Below are positions 32,188-36,758 of a stretch of 36,758 nt of DNA, piece by piece (within the stretch, counting starts at the first letter, position 1; each line of letters begins with the position of its first letter). Made by a program: the position numbers and the translations under genes. Under the pieces are notes generated by a model, which ran no database searches, was not told where the DNA came from, and saw only the letters and a program-made list of their open reading frames with translations. Source of the stretch: Noviherbaspirillum malthae (GTDB lineage Bacteria > Pseudomonadota > Gammaproteobacteria > Burkholderiales > Burkholderiaceae_D); contig NZ_JACYXF010000064.1 in the NCBI RefSeq assembly GCF_015352985.1, forward strand, positions 1 to 36,758, given 5' to 3'.

Positions 32188-32766
32188 TCAGCAATGATGT
32201 TGGCTATCAGCCCCTGGACAGTGACCTTCCAACGTCAGCCCGTTTTGCGATTCAACGTTGGCTTCTTGAGATTGCGCTGCTGCGTCTCTTGTAAATTTAT
32301 GATTGTCAAATACAAAATTTTTCAAGCGGCCAAACGCTGCGAAGAACAAGGCGCAGTTATCCACCGCCACCTCAGCCATCTCGCTATTTAGCATTTTTGC
32401 CAATGCTCGATCGACGTCAACCAAGGCCTCAATCATCATTTTGTCTTCCTCGCAAAAGACCTTATGACTTACCGTATCACTTAGTGCCTTAGCTGGCATC
32501 TCTAGTTTTTGACTGATACCAATGAGAGCCTGTGCTTCCTCTTGCAGGTCGACGAGTAAAGCTCGAATCCGCAGCTGATTTTCAAATCGCAGTCGCTTGT
32601 GAAACATCTTCGCGACTACAACATTGACGTCCTTGCGTAAGGTCTGCGAAATTTGCCAAGTGTAGACCTTGTTCGTTACCACTTCCTCATGCCTAGCCTT
32701 AACCGCCAATACGCGGTCCACACCCTTCACGACCAATCCCTTGCTGGACTTGTTCAGATCAATCAC
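32188..32766 (-). CDS. Unknown protein, paralogue of the neighbouring gene
   Basis: The 192-residue protein is predominantly helical. Its first 60 residues match the next gene upstream. Here DRVLAVKARHEE and then YTWQISQTLRKDVNVVVAKM correspond to DRVEGVRATREM and TSWEVDRILRRDFNLVSQKL there. Such a pattern resembles plasmid and ICE proteins of the AcaB/DUF1845 group, but this is from memory and weak. The C-terminal tail after residue 160 is polar and not shared. No membrane or export signal. Confidence 0.65.
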   Translation of the reverse strand: MIDLNKSSKGLVVKGVDRVLAVKARHEEVVTNKVYTWQISQTLRKDVNVVVAKMFHKRLRFENQLRIRALLVDLQEEAQALIGISQKLEMPAKALSDTVSHKVFCEEDKMMIEALVDVDRALAKMLNSEMAEVAVDNCALFFAAFGRLKNFVFDNHKFTRDAAAQSQEANVESQNGLTLEGHCPGADSQHHC

Positions 32767-32802
32767 AACATTCCCCTAATAGGTAGATATAGACAATCAC
32801 TA

Positions 32803-33357
32803 CTACGTAATTCCTAGCTCTTCTCCAAGTTGCCGCGCCGTCTTCGTCAACTTTTTCTGGCCTGTCAGAATCAGCTTGAGCTGGGAGTACGGAGCCATAG
32901 CTTCATTGAAGTGGTGAGTACGCTCCTCTCTTGTGATTAGACCATCGATCACAGCGCACTTCAATCGCATCATGGCGGCGTCAGCCGTGACTAAGGTCCG
33001 GTAGATATGATTGGATTCCGCACTAATGATTCTCACTGGTGTCACATACTCCGCGGGTATTTCACGCGTAACCTCATACATGCTTGATTTTCCCACTAAA
33101 TATTCGCCGTGCAAGATGAATTCCGTGATCAATTCGCGGACAACCGAGCGCTCCGGCGGAGACCAGATGCTGCACGCTCTATACAGCTTTTGTGACACAA
33201 GATTGAAGTCTCGCCGCAAGATCCGGTCAACCTCCCACGATGTAACCCGTGCCTCAAGCCTCATTTCCCTGGTAGCACGTACCCCTTCAACGCGGTCCAG
33301 ATAACGCAAGATCTTGCCGCCTGCTGTCTTAAATGTATTTTGACTGCCATTGTCCAT
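32803..33357 (-). CDS. Unknown protein, paralogue of the gene downstream
   Basis: ATG 33357 (MDNGSQNTFK) is chosen because homology with the paralogue begins there and both proteins then have similar length (184 and 192 residues). Frames from 33483 or 33390 would add residues without counterpart. No start has a good Shine-Dalgarno sequence. The conserved N-terminal helical part is followed by a less conserved half (PYSQLKLILTGQKKLTKTAR). The tandem copies presumably arose by duplication and may form a heteromer. A link to AcaB/DUF1845-type proteins is possible but unproven. Confidence 0.6.
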   Translation of the reverse strand: MDNGSQNTFKTAGGKILRYLDRVEGVRATREMRLEARVTSWEVDRILRRDFNLVSQKLYRACSIWSPPERSVVRELITEFILHGEYLVGKSSMYEVTREIPAEYVTPVRIISAESNHIYRTLVTADAAMMRLKCAVIDGLITREERTHHFNEAMAPYSQLKLILTGQKKLTKTARQLGEELGIT

Positions 33358-33585
33358 GGTATTCGTCACATAAATATCCCTACTTGGCATTTTTGAACAG
33401 ACAATGCAGCGAACCTCGTGAAAACCGGAGTGAATTTGCGAACGATTCGTAGGTGGCGAGCCGAACGGAGGTGGTTTGGCCACCTGCCAGGTGATACCCG
33501 CAATTTTCCTGACGATCCGAAGATACTCAAGCGGAGGATGTTTGCCAGAGTTGCGTCGCCAAACCTTTACGGCTAATATTGTGTC

Positions 33586-33601
33586 GCCGCTCTGCGGTCA
33601 G
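33586..33601 (+). repeat. Dispersed repeat, first copy (GCCGCTCTGCGGTCAG)
   Basis: This exact 16-mer recurs at 36517-36532. It contains the small dyad CCGC-TCT-GCGG. In both places a related second motif follows (AAAGC, optional C, GGTCAAACG; here ending 33836), and then a gene start with a Shine-Dalgarno sequence. The surrounding 33358-33884 has no supported gene. Confidence 0.6.
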
Positions 33602-33884
33602 GAATCAGAACATTTACGCTCCTCATCAGGAAGCGCTTATAAGGCAACCCAAGTCCTTGCCGGATCATTTCGATCCTCTATCATGCGGGACGGTTCTCCC
33701 TCGGGCACCCAGCATAACGTGTCGCGGATTGCCATAGGAACCGCGTATTAAACCTCATCTCTGCTATTGCGTTATGTGCTGACAGGCATATCGCATGGTT
33801 TTCCACTACTTGCTGTAGCGGAAAGCCGGTCAAACGGCGAACTCCTTTACTGCTCCGTTACACGGAATTTTTTAGGAGACCTCG

Positions 33885-34178
33885 ATGGCACACCCCCCTG
33901 GTGACGCTCAATCTATAAATTCTGACCTGCCCTCCCCAAAGCCCAAGGTAGTCCTCGGCCGGCGCGTGTATTCGGCCCTAGGTTGGACCCGAAAAGACCA
34001 AATCTGGTTTATGGGTCAGCGAATCGGACAGATCACACTCTCTCACAACGATCGCCCTGGAACGACCATTGCCCTCAATGGACGCAGGCATCCTGGGCGC
34101 GCGGTCGCCTGGTGTACGCACCAATTCATTACGGCCGAGATCAAGAAGCACCAACATTCTTTCAGGCTTGCCGCTTGA
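33885..34178 (+). CDS. Small hypothetical protein
   Basis: ATG 33885 follows AGGAG with a good gap; 97 residues. The sequence (KVVLGRRVYSALGWTRKDQI, then WFMGQRIGQITLSHNDRP) suggests a small beta-rich domain, and the C-terminus is basic. No motif is recognised. It is the first of a set of short plus-strand ORFs, each with its own strong ribosome-binding site, typical of accessory regions of mobile elements. Confidence 0.6.
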   Translation: MAHPPGDAQSINSDLPSPKPKVVLGRRVYSALGWTRKDQIWFMGQRIGQITLSHNDRPGTTIALNGRRHPGRAVAWCTHQFITAEIKKHQHSFRLAA

Positions 34179-34244
34179 TAGCACTTCTGCTCTCACTAAG
34201 CATAGTGCCGTACCTACCCTACCTACCTTTCAAAGGGAATCATT

Positions 34245-34613
34245 ATGTCGAAGACCGTAGTACGCAATAACATCGCCGATGAAATCATGGGTGTGCCTCG
34301 CCTCATTACTTCGTATGACTATATCTTTCATCTACGTAGCAGTGATGGATGGCGTCAGTGGGATACGAATCGTGACTCATCGGGTTTTGGAATATGGTCG
34401 AACGACGTTGTCCTGCATCTGTTTGTTTTCGAAGGTGAACAACGCGTTCTCTATGTCGCGCACGATCCACGGACGTACCACGAGTTGGTGAAGCACTTGA
34501 GAGACACCTACTCGATAGTGGACACCAACAGCGATCTGAAGGTTTACGCCGAGGGTGAACATACATTCACTTTCCTGTGTTCTCGCCCTGTGGTGGCGGT
34601 GGCCAGTTTGTAG
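34245..34613 (+). CDS. Small hypothetical protein
   Basis: ATG 34245 is preceded by AAAGGGAATCATT. The 122 residues appear to form an alpha/beta domain (DYIFHLRSSDGWRQWDTNRD, WSNDVVLHLFVFEGEQRVLY, HDPRTYHELVKHLRDTYSIV). No export signal or known family. It is the second ORF of the hairpin-separated series. Confidence 0.62.
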   Translation: MSKTVVRNNIADEIMGVPRLITSYDYIFHLRSSDGWRQWDTNRDSSGFGIWSNDVVLHLFVFEGEQRVLYVAHDPRTYHELVKHLRDTYSIVDTNSDLKVYAEGEHTFTFLCSRPVVAVASL

Positions 34614-34627
34614 ACCCCCCAATATCT

Positions 34628-34659
34628 CGGTCCTCTCTCGCTTTTGTGGAAGAGGACCG
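34628..34659. terminator. Hairpin between small ORFs
   Basis: CGGTCCTCT (34628-34636) pairs perfectly with AGAGGACCG (34651-34659), loop of 14 nt. No U-run follows, so it may act in RNA processing or stability rather than termination. Confidence 0.45.
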
Positions 34660-34751
34660 CTTCCACCTGCTTTCTCCTGCGGCCTGCAGCAGAAAGCTCC
34701 ATGCGAGCAATCTCCATTTTCACAACCGCGCCGCGGTAACTTTGGAGAGCA

Positions 34752-35072
34752 ATGTCTGAAATTGAATCTTTGAACGTCGCCTCAATGCGAGGCCAACCGC
34801 AAGCCGCATCGCTAGTGCCAACCGAACCACTACTTTATCGGTATGCCATCCGCCGGTTGAATGCTGGCTCCGGGAAGTACGGTCCTTGCGAAGTATGCCG
34901 TACTCATGCGAGCGAAATGTTTTACCAGATGGAGGAACGTCAGTTCCACTACAACGGCAAGCGTCATTGGACAAGCCATGAATGCCATAGCAGATTTGGT
35001 CATGAAAGTTGTTTGATTTCGAAGCGGCATGCGGGGCACTCTGTGGTTCCGCTCCACCACATGCAAGCCTGA
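34752..35072 (+). CDS. Small Cys/His-rich hypothetical protein
   Basis: ATG 34752 follows TTGGAGAGCA and encodes 106 residues. The middle (GPCEVCRTHASEMFYQMEER) starts with CEVC. Then come HYNGKRHWTSHECHSRFGH and ESC. The spacing of Cys and His suggests one zinc site. Function unknown. It belongs to the series of short ORFs. Confidence 0.62.
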   Translation: MSEIESLNVASMRGQPQAASLVPTEPLLYRYAIRRLNAGSGKYGPCEVCRTHASEMFYQMEERQFHYNGKRHWTSHECHSRFGHESCLISKRHAGHSVVPLHHMQA

Positions 35073-35110
35073 GCTAGCTACTGATCCTAGGGTAGCTTGC
35101 GAATGCAACA

Positions 35111-35141
35111 AGGGCCGTCCTCCGTAAGGGGCAGGACGGCC
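35111..35141. terminator. Strong GC-rich hairpin between small ORFs
   Basis: GGGCCGTCCT (35111-35120) and AGGACGGCCC (35132-35141) form a perfect ten-pair stem with an 11-nt loop. A further TGGGTA/TACCCA dyad follows at about 35146-35162. No U-run, so intrinsic termination is doubtful. Confidence 0.5.
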
Positions 35142-35201
35142 CACTGTGGGTATCTCCTACCCAGAGTGGGCCGCCTTGCCCAGCCACGTATGGAGGAATT
35201 T

Positions 35202-35411
35202 ATGTCTTTGAACACTAATGATTGCTTCAAATGGATGATTGATGCGGGAGTGCCCCCGATGGAGGTGTTGTGGCTCCAGAGAATGCAGGGCTCCGAAAAG
35301 CTGAAACATCCAGTGGCGGTACGACGCGTTGAGGAGATGATGAAGGTTGCCACTGCCGGCTTGTTAGGCATGGTCAACTACCGCTCTCCCCAGACACTCG
35401 TCCGTCAATGA
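35202..35411 (+). CDS. Small hypothetical protein
   Basis: ATG 35202 lies five bases after GGAGG, which decides against a longer frame from 35097. The 69-residue product (MSLNTNDCFKWMIDAGVPPM, then EVLWLQRMQGSEKLKHPVAV) is mainly helical. Nothing known. Part of the short-ORF series. Confidence 0.62.
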   Translation: MSLNTNDCFKWMIDAGVPPMEVLWLQRMQGSEKLKHPVAVRRVEEMMKVATAGLLGMVNYRSPQTLVRQ

Positions 35412-35422
35412 AGCGGCAGGGC

Positions 35423-35498
35423 GCAGCTCCGGACACGGAGCTGCCGCTTGCTCCAACCACCACAAGACTGCCCAATCATCTCGTGATTGGTTAGTTTT
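35423..35498. terminator. Two hairpins after a small ORF, the second terminator-like
   Basis: GCAGCTCCG (35423-35431) pairs with CGGAGCTGC (35436-35444), loop GACA. CCAATCA (35472-35478) pairs with TGATTGG (35484-35490), loop TCTCG, then TTAGTTTT. The second could be an intrinsic terminator of modest strength. Confidence 0.5.
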
Positions 35499-35659
35499 CC
35501 ACCACCGCCTTGCGGTATGCCTTCCGTTAGCTATACGGCGGGTTCTCAACACTAACGGCCTTACCAGGGCCCCCTTCACGACAGGAGAATCAATTGCAAG
35601 ACAAACAACGAGCGGTTAAAGTGGCGGCAAGTTTGCCAACACCTCCTCCGGAGACTGCC

Positions 35660-36004
35660 ATGAAAAGTTTCACCATCACCTTGGAAGACATCAACTCCGC
35701 CTTTGGAATCTCTGCGGAGACCCTCAGTGCGATTGCCAAAAGCTATGGTGTATCAGAGGAACAGATCATTATGCGCGCCCTTACTCAGTGGGCGAAAACG
35801 GAAATCCCCGACCTGGATCTGGACACGCCTCATTTGTCCCAGGACCAACTCAACATCCTTCTCGAAAGGCGCCGGAAGCTTGGCGCATCAGACGAAGCAA
35901 ATTCACCCTCATTGCACGACATGTTCAAGCAAATGGCGAGGGAGCAAGGAGCCGCAGATGAAAATGATGCAATGCTCAAGCCTCCGCATGGGGGCAATTC
36001 TTAG
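35660..36004 (+). CDS. Probable antitoxin partner of the PemK-like gene
   Basis: ATG 35660 has GGAG six nt before it; an alternative TTG at 35594 has AGGAG at six nt and would add 22 residues. The 114-residue product has a compact helical N-terminus (FGISAETLSAIAKSYGVSEE, then QIIMRALTQWAKTEIPDLDL) that could be a ribbon- or helix-type DNA-binding part. A polar, probably flexible tail (DMFKQMAREQGAADENDAML) follows. Its last 47 bp overlap the downstream gene. Size, order and overlap fit a type II antitoxin that regulates its own operon. Family not assigned. Confidence 0.6.
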   Translation: MKSFTITLEDINSAFGISAETLSAIAKSYGVSEEQIIMRALTQWAKTEIPDLDLDTPHLSQDQLNILLERRRKLGASDEANSPSLHDMFKQMAREQGAADENDAMLKPPHGGNS

Positions 36005-36395
36005 AGCATGGTGGCCTGAAGATCCTAAGCGGATCGCACCAGGTCCAAAGTTTCGGCCCGTCCTATTCTTGGCCGCGACTGAAATGCAAGGTATTCCACA
36101 CCTAGTGGTGGCCTATGGCACCACGAAAACACAGCAACACAAAGAGAACCGGGACGGAGCCGATATTTTCGTCAAGGTGACCGATGAAGGCTCAATCACT
36201 TTAAACGCCGACACCCGCTTCGACTTCAGCCAGCTTAGGGCGTTACCAGCTACGGCAGAATTCTTCAATAGCAATCATCACAGCGCCATTCTCAAAACCA
36301 GTGAACTGCCGCCTAGCCTCTATCCGCAAGCAATTGTGGCAATGAAGTGCGCTAACGTTCCCAGAGCATTGGCACGTTATGGCATTTCACTATAG
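35958..36395 (+). CDS. PemK/MazF-like toxin
   Basis: ATG 35958 follows AAGGAG at six nt and lies within the upstream gene, overlapping it by 47 bp. The 145-residue product reads GAILRAWWPEDPKRIAPGPK, FRPVLFLAAT and then LVVAYGTTKT. The GPK-x-RPVL-L core followed by VAYGT is the pattern I know from PemK-like proteins of the MazF/CcdB fold. The Arg expected in the RPVL motif is kept. MazF-type toxins cut mRNA or rRNA at short sequences; activity here is inferred. Confidence 0.68.
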   Translation: MKMMQCSSLRMGAILRAWWPEDPKRIAPGPKFRPVLFLAATEMQGIPHLVVAYGTTKTQQHKENRDGADIFVKVTDEGSITLNADTRFDFSQLRALPATAEFFNSNHHSAILKTSELPPSLYPQAIVAMKCANVPRALARYGISL

Positions 36396-36701
36396 TCTCC
36401 ACGAAGGTACACACCTTCCTGATCCCGCCAGGGATTGGAAAGGCCCTTTGCAACCATCGCTAAACGGCAAACTCAGGCAGTTGCTTTTCTAGTTGTTATC
36501 GTGCAATATATGCATTGCCGCTCTGCGGTCAGTAACTTCCATACATCGCGGCAGACACCATCACTGGCGTTTGTTAAGCGCATACAATTTCTTGTAGGTA
36601 GATGTGCAGACTTTCTTCACACTAATTCCCTACTAGTGGGTCATTTGGCAACGAAAGCGGGATAAAGCGGTCAAACGTTAAGATCGCTGTAGGAGGCCAC
36701 T
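36396..36701. other. Gene-free stretch with dispersed-repeat copy
   Basis: It contains a dyad GAAGGT-acac-ACCTTC just after the toxin gene, possibly part of its end. The second exact copy of GCCGCTCTGCGGTCAG is at 36517-36532. The second motif AAAGC-GGTCAAACG ends at 36677, shortly before the transposase-like gene. A 76-codon plus-strand frame lacks an ATG start and a ribosome-binding site and is not called. Confidence 0.5.
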
Positions 36702-36758
36702 ATGAGCCGCGTTCGAAAAAACCCACTACGCTCACTGACTGATGAAGAACGGCAGGTT
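36702..36758 (+). CDS. N-terminus of an IS630-like transposase (partial, runs off the window)
   Basis: ATG 36702 follows TAGGAGG at a normal gap. Only 19 residues are inside (MSRVRKNPLRSLTDEERQV). The RxLTDEER start recalls the helix-turn-helix beginning of IS630-family or related transposases, which is from memory. With so few residues this is a suggestion only. Confidence 0.4.
   Translation, partial: MSRVRKNPLRSLTDEERQV

Noticed and set aside
32014..32391. Plus-strand frame of 125 codons with two close cysteines
   Set aside because: Its second half lies opposite a supported gene and there is no Shine-Dalgarno sequence. The CKC motif alone is not enough.
33885..36395. CRISPR array or tRNA cluster as explanation for the many hairpins
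   Set aside because: The hairpins differ in sequence and spacing and lie between open reading frames. No regular repeats or tRNA cloverleaf with CCA end was found.

Overview
The window looks like the chromosome (or a chromid-like replicon) of a betaproteobacterium, most likely Burkholderiales/Oxalobacteraceae. This rests on the protein style: a stand-alone SHOCT protein, a DUF4124-like protein, a Lys/Ala-rich histone-like protein, several GGDEF regulators, and short sRNA-like elements carrying CUCCUCC. No rRNA, tRNA or CRISPR array was seen. The assignment is by recognition, not by a search.

Layout. 0.4-5.2 kb (mostly minus): a J-domain protein, a small coupled ORF, a frameshifted copy of a conserved hypothetical gene, and a RecD2-type helicase. 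5.6-11.7 kb: a histone H1-like protein, a membrane diguanylate cyclase, a DnaA-box-like cluster, an ankyrin-repeat protein, a DUF4124-like protein, a SHOCT protein, a candidate sRNA, a cold-shock protein with a long leader, and a Lys-rich hypothetical. 11.9-19.2 kb is an RNA and c-di-GMP block: three copies of a short CU-rich (anti-Shine-Dalgarno) sRNA-like gene, a fourth copy that is transcribed in the opposite sense, an Hfq paralogue, a PilZ protein, an HDOD-GGDEF protein, a degenerate receiver and a small gene under a perfect LexA box. 19.5-23.9 kb: an SGNH hydrolase whose ribosome-binding site can be paired away by its own leader, an AT-rich RES/Xre toxin-antitoxin module and several unknown genes. 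24.0-30.2 kb: a PfkB-kinase/GGDEF fusion in an operon with a methyltransferase, a lone tyrosine recombinase with altered active-site residues, an EAL protein, a second RNase III next to a DUF882 peptidase, and a small hydrophobic protein. 30.6-36.8 kb looks like a mobile-element accessory region: a DUF1173-like protein, two paralogous unknown proteins, a run of short well-expressed ORFs separated by strong hairpins, a PemK-like toxin with its partner, and the first codons of an IS630-like transposase at the right edge.

How the parts may work together. Two themes recur. The first is c-di-GMP: three GGDEF proteins, each with an RxxD inhibitory site, one EAL protein with its catalytic residues, and one PilZ receptor. 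The second is post-transcriptional control: an Hfq paralogue flanked within about 1.3 kb by sRNA-like genes, an RNase III paralogue, and a cold-shock leader containing a 10-nt sequence exactly complementary to the start of one of the sRNAs. The most promising candidate for an undescribed system is the Hfq-paralogue/sRNA cluster, including the inverted sRNA copy that could act as a sponge. The second is the PfkB-GGDEF fusion operon.
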